Origin: Ehretia macrophylla
Taxonomy: Eukaryota > Streptophyta > Magnoliopsida > Boraginales > Ehretiaceae
Length of the DNA stretch: 64,000 nt
Reading direction: 5' to 3'
NCBI GenBank assembly: GCA_037974665.1
Contig: CM075768.1
Span: 14,747,001 to 14,811,000, forward strand
The notes beneath the pieces are model-generated. The model saw only the letters and a list, made by a program, of their open reading frames with translations, made no database searches and was not told the DNA's origin. Shown piece by piece: positions 37,681 to 54,209 of this stretch; position 1 is the stretch's first letter; each line of letters starts with the position of its first letter. Made by a program: the position numbers and the translations under genes.

Positions 37681-37964
37681 TTTGTTTTGAAGATTCTGGA
37701 CTTCATTTTGCTTTTGCCAGGGCTACAGAGAGAATGCTAATCACACACACATACAACAAGTGCATATGAGGCAGATAAAAATTGTAGCAGAATAGGTCAA
37801 AGAGAAATACACTTGACAAAATGAAGTGGAAATCATTTATCCCTACAAATTACAATATCAAAAATTAATATGAAAAAGAATTAGTTTTTATTATTCCAAT
37901 TTATAATAGAAAGATAATTGTATCAAGTAATTTTTTTTTTTTTTTTGTTGATCTCCCTTTAGAC

Positions 37965-38257
37965 CAAAAAATGTAATGAATGGCCGCTGCCTACTATGTC
38001 CAGATCAAGGACTAATAGGCAGTGGTTCAAAAACCGTTGCCTATTAGTCATTATACGCAACGGTTTGTGGACCACTGCCTATAAAGTCCATGATCAATGA
38101 CTAATAGGCAGAACCGCAGCCTATGTTTTCAAGTGGTTATTCAACTTGCGTCGTCATGGAATTTATACGAATAAAACACTATATTAGCGGCACTTATTTT
38201 TTTAAAACCACCACCTTTGTGACCTTTTTTTTTTTTTTTTTTTTTTTTTTGTAGTAG
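37965..38257. mobile_element. CACTA-like right end
   Basis: Inverted short words GGCAGTGG/CCACTGCC and ACCGTTGCC/GCAACGGT are clustered before a run of 26 T and GTAGTAG. Clustered subterminal inverted words before a T-run and GTAGTG-like end match CACTA architecture (compare 8650-8904). The terminus is GTAGTAG rather than GTAGTG, and I could not find the left end. Upstream transcribed-looking sequence at 37150-37330 may be its 5' region. Confidence 0.45.
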
Positions 38258-38439
38258 TAGATTAAACTTAAGAATGCAATCTTCACTTTAAGTACTTTTT
38301 CTCGCAAAATTTACGAGTTAGTGGAGATCGATCATTTAGTTATGCTTTAGTATCATGCATGTTTAGAGAACGTGATCATGTTCCCTAGCACTGGTTTCAC
38401 TTAATTACCCTTATTAATTACGTTTTTGTTTATTTTTGT

Positions 38440-39010
38440 GTTCCTCGTAGTCGCCTGTCCCTATTTTCTACCTCGACTCTCCATTCTTTTCATTTTTGTT
38501 CCATATGGCATATTATAATGTTAAAGGTTCTTGGAGTGCAGAGGTCTATGGTTCAGCGCAAATATACCAACTAATGGCTCTCGTGGCTCAATTTATTGCA
38601 GGTTTTTTATTGCGCCAACAAGGATTGTTCGACTGCGACGGTTTTGTGCGTACAAGGGTTATTTTCGAAGGAATAATCTAAGAGGGTCTAGAAGGTCCGT
38701 TACAGCCACAAGTTCACTTGAGGCGCATGTACTGCAGGGCGATTTTGGTATCAATGTCTCTTTCCTGCTTCAAAAACATTCTACTCCACCCTTTTTATGC
38801 ATTAGACCAAATAGGTTGGCTTTGGGATTCAGGGTAGTGGTGGAGATTGGCAGTGGCAGGTTGGGGATTTGTAATTTAGGGGTAGGGTGACAGTTTTGGT
38901 GTGCCCGGGTGGCGTTTGTGGGGTTGGGAGCTATTGGGCTAGGGGTGGGGTAGGAGTAGTTAGGGTGGGGGAGGTTGTTGGGATGGTGGGGGGAATTTTC
39001 CTTTTTTTTT
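38440..39010. other. Unassigned open frames and a G-rich patch
   Basis: A plus-strand frame at 38496-38681 (MAYYNVKGSWSAEVYGSA ...) and an overlapping one at 38531-38890 resemble no family I know. 38890-39000 is G-rich on the plus strand (GGGTGGGGGAGG) and ends in a T12 run. Probably transposon-derived; no gene model supported. Confidence 0.3.
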
Positions 39011-41100
39011 TTTTTATGCGCGAACCCATCTCAATTCCGTCTATGTAAATACTCGTCAAGAGAAAAATAGTCCATTCATGTGGTTAACCAATTGTATATG
39101 GTGTACTAATTATAATAGAGGGTCTGAGCAGGAAAAAAAAAGAATAATACTTTATATCATCCTACTATTCCATCATTTTCTTTTGTATGCTAAGAATGAA
39201 TTCTTGTATTAATTGTAAAATCTCTTGTCTATATAGTAAAAATTATATTATATAAGGAAAAGTAAAGTGATAAAAGGGTGAAATATAATCCGGTACAAGA
39301 TTAATTAACCTATTTGAGTTAAAACAAACAACAAGGGATCCCATTAATGTCTGCCTCCCAACAAAAATCCAAGTGTAGAAAAGACATACTTCATTAATCT
39401 TCAAATGGACTTCTCCCAAACTCAAAGGATACTGTTATGCAGTAAACTTTCTTCAAAATTTCAGCCTATTTTGATGTAAAAATACTGTACAAACTGTTTG
39501 AAACAAATGAATTCATAAAAATTCCCTTATGCTTTTCCAAATCCTTAATCAAGAGATGGAATTTATAAATCCATATTTTTCAAATCTATTTCTCATCTTC
39601 TGAGGACAAAATTGTCCCTAGCTAGTATATATACATATATGTATACATAAAATTATTTTTCAAATTAAATGTGGGATTGAATTTAATTAGATTATTTTGT
39701 CATGTGTAATGTAGGTTTATTTTTTAATTTTAAAATGATGGTTGAAGTCATGATTATTTTGTATTGTTTAACATTATTGAAATTTTTTCACAATTGTATT
39801 ATAGTAATAATAATCAATAATGGGATGAAATGATAACTTATGACAAGCCTAATTTCAAAATAATATAAAGACATTTAAGTAAAATATAAATACTAATTCT
39901 AATTCAACATTTATTTCAAATACAATTTGTGTTGACAAATAATAGAATTAACTTAATACTATTTTATAATTCTAAACAAGAAAATTCATTTGTAAATATA
40001 AATTTTAGCAAAATTTATTTATAAATCAAATATATTCAACATTTCAAGAGCTTCCAAACACAATGTTAGAATATATCTTTACAAAAAAAAAAAAGTCTAT
40101 TCTACGTACCTATAAAGTATATCCTTATTATTTCTAGTAAATTGAGTATAGGGGTGGCTGAGGGCTGTAAATTATGAAATTTCTCTATATTAATAATGAG
40201 AGCACCCTTTCCCCTGCCCCCAAAAATGTTCCGCCCGGTTAGAAACATATAGACTTTTAGTTAAGAAGTCATATCAAATAACAGTACAAAACCCAAAACC
40301 TACCATGCGTGCAAGATTTACCTTATTGAGATATCATGAAAATTCAATTGTCTTATATAAATAAATTAGGATATTTAAAATTAATATATAAGATTTTTAA
40401 TTACTCCATCTAATATTAATTAGTTTTATAGTGGAACTTTATGTTGTCTAATATAGCATCAGAGTTGTGCCCCATTTGTGGCGCATCGCGCGTTGACTTA
40501 TTATTCATCGACTTTGGTATGTAATTTTAAATTTCGCTGCTCTTGTATCACGTCATTTATTAAGTGCATCTTCAACAATTGACATTGGTATGTAACTCTT
40601 CTAAATTTATTGTTTCTTTAATCACGTCAATCAATTAATAATGAAACGTCACATGTAAAGCAGTGTTGGATAATCTAATTGTTCTACATGAACAAATCAA
40701 GATATTCACAACCAGTGTATAAGATCCTAAGATATACCATCTAATAATCTCAGGACGGCTATTTAACACTTTGTATATGCGAAAGAATCCTAAAAAGGAG
40801 GCTCCTAACCTCATTTATGGTGAAAAATAACTATAATCAGTAGTGACAAATGTAAATAGAGTTGCAGTCTTCACTAGTTCAGAATAATTTTAAAAATTAT
40901 ATGTATTTTATGTGTTTAGTCGCCCCACTATATGAAACATGATGACCACTTCCTCTTTCCTCTAGAATTTTCTCCTGAAGTAATCTCATGGATATCACAA
41001 TAGAGACACTGAAAGTTGCCCCTTGATTATTCGTTGCCTCTCAAAATTATTCCGAATATGTACGCCACAAATTTAGGTTGCAAAAAGTTCCGCATGGCCA
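39011..41100. other. Upstream intergenic DNA of the TPS gene
   Basis: AT-rich with no supported gene. A copia-PBS-like AGCATCAGAG occurs near 40459 with no LTR visible beside it. The last 150 bp before 41254 hold promoter elements described separately. Confidence 0.45.
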
Positions 41101-41102
41101 TG

Positions 41103-41110
41103 ACACGTGG
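41103..41110 (+). promoter_or_regulatory. G-box/ABRE-like element
   Basis: ACACGTGG with a CACGTG core, about 65 bp upstream of the TATA box and 145 bp upstream of the TPS start codon. This position suits bHLH (MYC-type) or bZIP regulation of terpene synthase genes; the regulation is inferred. Confidence 0.45.
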
Positions 41111-41172
41111 TCTCTGTTTTACCATACGCTGTTGATCGCAAAATCTTTAGGCTCCCAAGTGAGTCTTAGTCA

Positions 41173-41180
41173 TATAAATA
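41173..41180 (+). promoter_or_regulatory. TATA box of the TPS gene
   Basis: CATATAAATAGG, about 80 bp upstream of ATG 41254. It predicts transcription start near 41205 and a 5' leader of about 50 nt. Confidence 0.65.
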
Positions 41181-41253
41181 GGTCGAGTAGCATAACGTTG
41201 GTACTTAGGAATAAGAAAATTGTTAATTCTTTTGCTATCTACCCACTGCTAAA

Positions 41254-47279
<6,026 letters not shown>

Positions 47280-47643
47280 TTATTAATATATCAATTGTTA
47301 TGAAATTATTAATCTTATCTAGTTCAAAGTTTATATAGTTAGTTCTAGGGTGACCCAAATTCCAAGATTAAGGAGACAAGTAAGAGCCGTGGTGAAAATA
47401 AAATTACTTGGAAGACAAGACTACATGAAAGACAAACATACATCAATAAGAATTCTTAGTTTGTCTCTCTCACTAACTAATTTGGCTCTCTTTACATTTT
47501 ATTGTCTTCTATCTCTTTTCTCTTATTTTATAACATATTATCAACACGAAGAGTCTTTAACATTTGTTATTCGCTAGAGGTACGAAGAGACTTAAGGGGG
47601 GAAAACTGTTTTTGATATCAAGGTGTTAATCTATACCTCGAGT
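47280..47643 (+). other. 3' flank of the TPS gene
   Basis: Homologous to 4353-4760. Contains AATAAA at about 47397, a candidate polyadenylation signal 120 bp after the stop. Interrupted at 47644 by the LINE. Confidence 0.55.
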
Positions 47644-48172
47644 CTTTTTTTTTTGGGTAGGTCAGCAAAATCTGTATTCATTAAAATGATGAACAAATAC
47701 AAAAAGCAAAAAGTAAAATTCCGCAAGACAACACTAAGAGCAAGACAAGAGTAGATTTGCCTAAGAAGGCTATAATCAAATGAGTAATACTATATATTAT
47801 CCCATTTTTCATTATCCTTTTATCCCTTTCTACATGACTTGCCAACTAATTAATTATTTTAATTCTCTTTCTTCTTTTTAATTTCTTTTCTCTCTCTTCA
47901 ATTTCTTTTTCTCCCTCTCTGCCTCTTAATTAATATTTACCATATCAAACCCTACTAGCAAATTCATCATCCTTTTTGACAAAAAGTAAAAAGAATTCGC
48001 CATCGTTTGTGGCAGCAACTTCTCATCTTCTTCTCAAGGCAAAATCAAGCTATCCATCTCCGTTGCTTTTTCCTGTGCCAAAACATAACGGTTTCGATAC
48101 TATTTCAATGGCAAGCTACCTGAAGCTCCTAGGTGTGTAAAATTGTACGACATGAAATAAAAATAATAATAA

Positions 48173-48640
48173 GGGTGAAGTGTATCAGATCCCCTTGTAC
48201 TTTAGTGAAAGTGCACAATACCCCCCTATAATTTAAAAACCCCCTGAGTTAGTTCTTGTAGTTTTTCAAAAGTGCACAACACCCCCCTACCGTTAAAAAA
48301 TCCGTTAAATTTAACGGAGAGTGTATTTCACATGCGTTAAGTGAGATTTTTTTTGATTTTTAACGAATTTATTCATTAAATAATTATATGAATTGACCAA
48401 ATTACCAATTTTTTTTGTTGGCCTAAACAAAAGAGGAAATGACAAAAGAGAGAAATGAAAAAAAAAATGAGGGTATTTACGTCTTTTTTATAAAATCCGT
48501 TAAATATGACGGATTTTATAACTGTAAGGGGGTGTTGTGCACTTTTAAAAAACATAGGGACTGGTTCAGGGAGTTTTTGAACTATAAGGGGGTGTTGTGT
48601 ACTTTCGCTAAAATATAAGGGAGTCTGGTGCACTTCACCC
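48173..48640. mobile_element. Mutator-like long-TIR element inside the LINE
   Basis: Ends GGGTGAAGTGTATCAGATCC and GAGTCTGGTGCACTTCACCC are inverted, with shared AGTGCACAA(T/C)ACCCCCCT arms. Flanked by AAATAATAATAA on both sides (48161-48172, 48641-48652). The terminal GGGT..A resembles the elements at 44387 and 45782. No coding; the minus frame at 48376-48753 is spurious. Confidence 0.78.
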
Positions 48641-49978
48641 AAATAATAATAATGTTGATCAACATGATGTTCCTTGCAGGGGTTATCGAGTTTCTTCTTG
48701 TTCTTGTCAAGGACAACTTTCGACTCCTTGTTCTTTCTAGGTACATTCGTCAACTCATCCCTCTTCGTAAGGGACTTACATTAGTCGAGGACTTTATTTT
48801 ATCCTCCTTTGGAGCCAACAGGCGCAATTGGATAGATTATGACCTATAACTTTACAAGTAGAAGATTTCATAGGCTTTCAAGTGTTATGACCAAAACTAA
48901 GCTAATTGGAAAGATTGAAGAAACAAAGAGCAATTGTATTGAATTGAGCTAAAAGCTGAGAATTACAGAAAATTAACTGAACATAGAGAATAGAAAAATA
49001 TATCAGATTCCCCTAAATGAAGCTATTCAGTGTGTATATATAGCCATTGAAGCTATTCAGTGTGTATATATAGCCATGTGCTCAGCACTTCTTGGTGAAG
49101 AATGACTGCTCCAATAATGCTTTCTGTTGCCGACTTACTAAGCCATGAAGTCCTCCAAATAGTTGGGCCTTGCCCTGATACGTTTTCCTCTTCTTAGCTC
49201 TTGCTTGACCCTGTTATCAACTTGAGTGTTGGACTGTCTTGGACCATAGAGCTTTGTGGCTTACTCTGGTTTGGCCCTTTTGCTATCACGGGCATAACAT
49301 CAAGCCACTCAATATCAATTTCCAGTAGGGCACCACTTCCTAATATAGCCCAAGTTTTCGTCGAGAGTTCTTTCTCAATGTCATCTCAACGCAAACTCTT
49401 GCATATCCTAGATGTGTACGGGCTTTCATTCTGGAATCCATTTTTAGAGCGACACCAATAGTACTATCGATGTAACTAAGCCCCCAAAATGGTTAATCAA
49501 ATTTATCATTTATACCCACAACATTAATAACTTATAAACATACATATATACTCGATGTGGGATGCATGTCACGATATCTACTTTCCATTGCTCTTCTATT
49601 GACTTTTCACCTTTTTTTGATAAGGAAAAGAGGTGGTGGTTTGTCTATGAATTGGCCAATGAGGCAACTCTTCCAATAACTATCAAACTCCTCATAGACT
49701 TCAAGTGGTGGAGAGGCAATCGAATTTCCCTCGTACTCATCACATGCAACGAAAAATTGAAGTCTAAGGATCTTTCTCAAGTTTCCAAAAAAAAAATGTT
49801 CTTCCGATTAAAGACAACATTACCCTTTTTGTTCGACCAAGCATTAGCTTTAGCTTTCAAGTTGGAGCCAAGGTGACTAACCTTAGAAGAGGATAGAGCA
49901 TTATCCATAGAATTGTCCATCACTTCACCAAGAGAAGCATTAAAGTTGGCTTCGAAAGAATTGGAGTCTATTAGATTT
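48641..49978 (-). pseudogene. LINE ORF1 (DUF4283/zf-CCHC_4-like) remnant
   Basis: Minus-strand phrases MDNSMDNALSSSKVSHLGSN (about 49840-49915) and KARTHLGYARVCVEM (about 49385-49430), the latter matching the conserved ARVCVEI of plant LINE ORF1 proteins. The continuation RDELTNVPRKNKESKV lies at about 48700-48760 beyond the solo LTR. Stops are frequent. ORF1 encodes the RNA-binding, nucleocapsid-like protein of LINEs. Confidence 0.55.
48883..49299. mobile_element. Solo LTR (417 bp) inside the LINE ORF1 remnant
   Basis: Starts TGTTATGACC, ends GGGCATAACA, with a perfect TCAAG duplication (48878-48882, 49300-49304). Contains two tandem copies of a 30-bp unit, TGAAGCTATTCAGTGTGTAT + ATATAGCCAT (49018-49047, 49048-49077), each with a TATATATAG. 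No second LTR or internal domain adjoins it. Confidence 0.85.
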
Positions 49979-50805
49979 GGATTAGGATCCTCTCTTAACT
50001 TAAACTCTAGTATTTTAACTTTCTAACTTTTTATTTTAACCATTCATTTTAGTTTTTAAATTACTTTAAATCTTGACCGTTTAATTAAACAAGAGAATTA
50101 AAACAAAAAATACAACTTTCTTTCTCAATTTTCCTCTCTTTCTCCCTACGTTCAAATCTCTACAACAACTTTCTCTTGCCTCTTTCTCCTTTTACTAAAA
50201 CTCCTCTTCTTTAATCTCTTCATAGCCATTCCCTTCTCTCCCCACTGTTCTTATCATCTCTCTTGCCTTTGTCTTATATGATCCACATCATCTGTCTTGG
50301 ATCTTCTTTTTTCGCAGCAAAGAGGTCAATTAAGAAGAAAGCAAAATCCAAATATGAAAAAGTCTGATTTTAATGAAAGTTTCATATGTGAAAAGACCCA
50401 TTTGATTATGATAAAAAATTTAGATATAAAAAAGACCCATTTGATTTTGATAAAGAACTTTAAATATTAAAAAGACCCATTAAATTTTTATTTGTTATGA
50501 ATCTTGTTGCTTCTGTTATATTTCCTTGCACGTTTGTGCAATTGTATTTAGGTTTTAACTAAATCTTTGGCATTGAATTTAACTTATTTGGTTTTAGTTT
50601 GTTTGGCTTATGAGTTTAGTTGGGTAGTTTTTTATAATAAATTTTTTGTCATATCTCTTTCTTTTGATTTGTTTGTCTCTGTTATATTTTCCATGTTGGC
50701 AATTTGAACAAAGATGAAGGATGTGGATCGTTTGAGGAGGCAAGATGGAGGATATGAATCGTGTAATAAGGCAAAAAAGAGAAGTGGGAGTAAGAGATTT
50801 TTAAT

Positions 50806-51562
50806 TAGAAATGACAATGGGGCGGGTTAGAGGCGGGGGAAGCTATATCCCCACGCCCTGCCCTTGCCTTTGAATCCCCGCCTTGTCCTTGCATTCTATA
50901 CCTCTGTCTCCCACCCTGTCCCTGCCTCTAAATCCCCGTGGGGAATGGGGATTGCCCCCTGAATTTTATTTTTCTTTTGAACCTTAAAAATTTAAAATTA
51001 ATTTGAATCATGTAACTTCAAAATATAAATTAAAGTTATAGTAATGATAAATATAAGTATAGGTCTTAAATAAAATTTAAATATTAATTATATACTAAGT
51101 CTTATGCTTGCAGTTAAATAGTAAAAATAATATTATAGTAATTAAGATTCATGTATTTAAAATAAATTATGGCTTAACTATTGTGTATGAGAATTATAAT
51201 TGAAAAAGAACTTGTGATAGTAAGATTGCATTGATTATTATAATTTTTTTTTATCTCATGTCACATATAATAGTAATTGCAAAATTTTAAAATTCATCCT
51301 TAATTATGTTATTTGAAACTAAAATAATAAAAATAACTATATATGTAAGTGGGGCGAGGAATGCCTATCCCTGCCCCGCCCTGCCCTGCCCCGCCCCCGC
51401 GAGGGGATTAAAGATTAATCCCTATCCCTCAACCCCATTACCCATTTCTCATTTCCCACCCCAATCCCCACCCCATTTGGGGTTGGGGTTGGGGTTGGGG
51501 TTGGGGTTGGGGGGTAGGGGCGGGACAGGTACCCGCAATCCTCGTTCCCGTTGTCATCCCTA
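50806..51562. mobile_element. hAT-type element nested in the Mutator-like element
   Basis: Ends TAGAAATGACAATGGGGCGG and the complement of CCCGTTGTCATCCCTA. 8-bp flanks TTTTTAAT (50798-50805) and TTTCTAAT (51563-51570) differ at one base. Subterminal GC-rich zones (CCCCGCCCTGCC) flank an AT-rich centre. The right zone contains five GGGGTT units (51479-51508). Confidence 0.75.
51479..51508 (+). repeat. (GGGGTT)5 tract
   Basis: Five perfect GGGGTT units followed by GGGGGGTAGGGGCGGG, inside the right subterminal zone of the hAT element. Strong potential to form a G-quadruplex. Confidence 0.95.
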
Positions 51563-51892
51563 TTTCTAATGTGACAGGAGAAGAAAGTGAAAAAAAGGGA
51601 GGGAAAGCTCAATTTTAGTTTTAATTTTATTGTTTAATTGAACAGTCAGGATTTAATGAAATTTAAAAATGAAACAAATAATTAAGATAAAAAGTTAAAA
51701 AGTTAAAATGAAACTTAAATTAGAAGAGGATCCGAATCCATTAGAGTTTGGTGGAGAAATGGGACCCGCTCTTGACTTTGGGGAAGTTTGGTATGGCCTT
51801 CCAGTGACAAATTAGTATTACCATTTGCAGTAGAGTTGGATAGCATGTCTGATGCATGATGAACCAAGGAAACAGCCTTATATGCCATGGTT

Positions 51893-52506
51893 TCTTATTT
51901 CGATAGGATATAAATATTTAAATTTGATATTTTTAGATACTTCTCAAGTCTGTTCCGATACTAAGTAACAGTAAAAAATTTATATCAATTTTTCATGATA
52001 TCATACATAGATCAGGTATATTGTAGTGAATTCTTTAGAAAAAATTGTGTCTTTCACAATAGAATCTCATCTAATCCTCTTGTACTAAGGAGAAGTCCTC
52101 CCAATGCTTACACTGGGTATGAACAGAACTCTCTCATAATGTTTTGAACCCAACTCACGTACCACGATTTTATCTTTGATGATAAATTTGCCAAACTCAT
52201 AAAAAAGAAAAAGAAAATCATATTGAAATCGATTATTTGTAATACATAAAGATAATGCGTATATGATTAGATGCCTTGTAGTTAAGAACAACTTATAGTT
52301 GTATAGAGAATCCCTAATTCAAATTGAATTATGAGCACTATTACAATGGGCTATAATGAGCTGTCAACTCAGCAATGAAGTTTGATGGAAATTTAGTGGC
52401 CCTGCAATGTCCAAGAGCCCTTTGGAGCCTTGAGACAAGACTTGGAGTTTGGAGAGAGCCCCATAGAAGTAATAGACTCAAATGCTTGTTTGGGCTCAAA
52501 CTTGTA
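51893..52506. other. Insertion inside the LINE upstream of the copia remnant, unidentified
   Basis: AT-rich sequence with no recognised coding. It interrupts LINE ORF1 somewhere near 51890 and leads into copia RT sequence at 52507. Boundaries and target duplication not resolved. Confidence 0.3.
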
Positions 52507-52962
52507 GAATGCGAGTCTTGAATTTAAGATTTGCTTAAGAAATTTCATATGGAAAAGTGTAAGCCAATGTCCAGTCCTATGGCTTCGAACGAGAAGTTAC
52601 TGATTAATGACGGGGCAGAAAAGGCGGATCCAAAAATGTTTAGAAGCCTCGTTGGATCATTAATCTATCTTACAAAAACAAGGCTTGATATCTTACATGC
52701 AGTAAGTTATGCTTCCAGATTCATGAATGACCCAAGCAAGTATCATTTCATGGCTGCAAAAAGAATTTTACGTTATTTGCAAGGAACAAGAAAGGTGGGG
52801 ATCAAATATGTTAAAGAAGCAAATAACGATTTGGTTGGATACACAGATAGTGATTGGGCAGGTCCTCTTGAAGATCGAAGAAGTACTTCAGGCTACTTAT
52901 TTTGCCTCGGATCAAAGGTAATATCATGGAGTTCTAAGAAACAAAACACTGTCGCGCTATCT
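52507..52962 (+). pseudogene. Copia RT C-terminus and RNase H remnant
   Basis: The plus frame reads LLKKFHMEKCKPMSSPMA, GSLIYLTKTRLDILHAVSYA, HFMAAKRILRYLQGT, VGYTDSDWAGPLEDRRSTSG, KVISWSSKKQNTVALS: the standard copia RT-RNase H transition. It is open from 52531 but stops abruptly at SS (about 52962), where an antisense gag begins. No 3' LTR follows. Confidence 0.88.
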
Positions 52963-53370
52963 TCTCAGCTTCCTTCATTTCTAGAGTGTCAAAATTCCTC
53001 CAAAGAGTTTGAAGCTTGACTGTAATAGCTTTATCAGAACCATGGAACTCCTTTTTCAAAACATCCCATGCTTCTTTTGCTTTCTTTATCTAAAAAATTC
53101 GGGGAAATATTGACTTGCTCACGCCTTGCTGAATGATCCTTAATGCCGACGCATTTCTGCTTACATTTTCTTTAAATTCTTTTTGCTGTGATTCTGACCA
53201 TGTTTCTTTTATCCCTTCTTCAGGTGGCTCATCATAGCCACTCTCTACCACATCCCACAAATTTAGTGAGATGAATATAGTCTCGATTTGAGAGCTCCAG
53301 TAATCATAGTGTTCTCCGTCAAATATAGGAATTTGATTCGAGGAGACAGAGAACAACGTATTGTTGGTTG
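52963..53370 (-). pseudogene. Copia gag (UBN2-type) remnant, head to head with the RT piece
   Basis: Minus strand: MATNNTLFSVSSNQIPIFDG (start 53370), YDYWSSQIETIFISLNLWDV, a stop after FPRIF (about 53090), then KKAKEAWDVLKKEFHGSDKA and LQTLWRNFDTLEMKEAEK. This is the N-terminal copia gag pattern. It abuts and opposes the RT/RNase H piece at 52507-52962. Confidence 0.85.
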
Positions 53371-53493
53371 CCATGTATACAAGCCTTAAAAACAAAATTT
53401 GAATCTTTATGTTATTGCCAACAATGCTGACCTCTTTTTGTGTGGTAAGTGTTTAGGCTTTCTCGTGGATGAGAAAGAATTCTGGATCTAATT

Positions 53494-53860
53494 GCTCTTG
53501 ATACCAAAACTTGTTGGCACAACAGAAGGTAGTAGGCTAATTTCATACAGATTGATTGCTAAAAGGAAGAGATATTTGCTTCAAGTTGTACTTGAGTGAT
53601 ATAGGAGAAGGTAAGATGCAATTTTTGTGTAAAGGAACAGAGGAGAATTTTGATTTAGAATGGAAATGCAGAGCTGCTGCACCTGCATGTTTTACTTACT
53701 TTTTTTTGTTGCTTCAATAGCATTACAACCAGCCTATTTATAATGCTTAAGAGACATTTCTAGAGAAGATAGTTAGTGCTCTCAACCATTGGAAATACAA
53801 GACTCATGCTTCAAGATATTGATTTAATTTTAACATTCAACAACCAACTACCAACTATCT
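53494..53860 (-). repeat. Copia 5' LTR and primer-binding site (minus)
   Basis: The complement of 53494-53506 is TGGTATCAAGAGC, a copia PBS with one extra base, 120 bp upstream of the gag ATG. To its right lies the LTR with a TATA box ATTATAAATAGGC (minus, about 53732-53745). The distal LTR border is about 53840-53870, not fixed. Confidence 0.6.
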
Positions 53861-54209
53861 AGAAAAATCACAAATTACTCTTTCAATATTATCTCAATCT
53901 AAGGACAGAGAAGAACAACCTTGAATATCGGCATGAAGCAACAAGCAACAAGGAGGATGATTTAGCCAAAAATACGAGTAGTAAAGTCGGTAGCTTTTAA
54001 GGTTTTCCTTTTCTTGGCCATGGGTGATAGTTGTAAAGCGGTAGGTGAAGGTCAAAGCTGGAAGAGCGCGACTGAAGAAGGTGGTGGTGAAGAGCCAAAG
54101 TCTAGAGAGAAGTGAGAGAAAAAATCTAGAGAGAGAAACATCTCAAAAAAATCTTCTAACAAAGAAGGTTATTGATTAGAATAGTAAGTTTGTAGCCTAT
54201 ACCTTGAGT

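Larger units (their letters stand above)
49979..51739. mobile_element. Mutator-like element with GGATCCTCT TIRs inside the LINE
   Basis: Left GGATTAGGATCCTCTCTTAA, right (complement) GGATTCGGATCCTCTTCTAA, with homology between the arms extending about 130 bp. Flanks ATTAGATTT (49970-49978) and ATTAGAGTTT (51740-51749) are a near-perfect 9-10 bp duplication. The interior carries CT-rich sequence (50100-50300) with no transposase, and a nested hAT at 50806-51562. Confidence 0.8.
47644..54196 (-). mobile_element. L1-type LINE, minus strand, with nested insertions
   Basis: A poly-A tail (T-run at 47645-47654) and the typical 3' end (TTTGTTCATCATTTTAATG in complement) lie on the left. A pyrimidine-rich 5' leader and an ATG (54021, MAKKRKTLKATDF) lie on the right. 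Direct copies of CTATACCT(C/T)GAGT flank it (47631-47643, 54197-54209), a 13-bp target duplication fitting LINE integration; the duplicated locus copy 1 has one copy near 4767. ORF1 can be followed leftwards between later insertions (about 51893-53870, 49979-51739, 48883-49299, 48173-48640). I see no ORF2 endonuclease or RT, so that part is deleted. Confidence 0.7.

Noticed and set aside
48376-48753. Minus-strand ORF of 125 codons
   Set aside because: It lies mostly in the foldback element at 48173-48640, with a short LINE piece at its start.
49201-49461. Plus-strand ORF of 86 codons
   Set aside because: It crosses the end of a solo LTR (49299) and is antisense to the LINE ORF1 phrase containing ARVCVEM.
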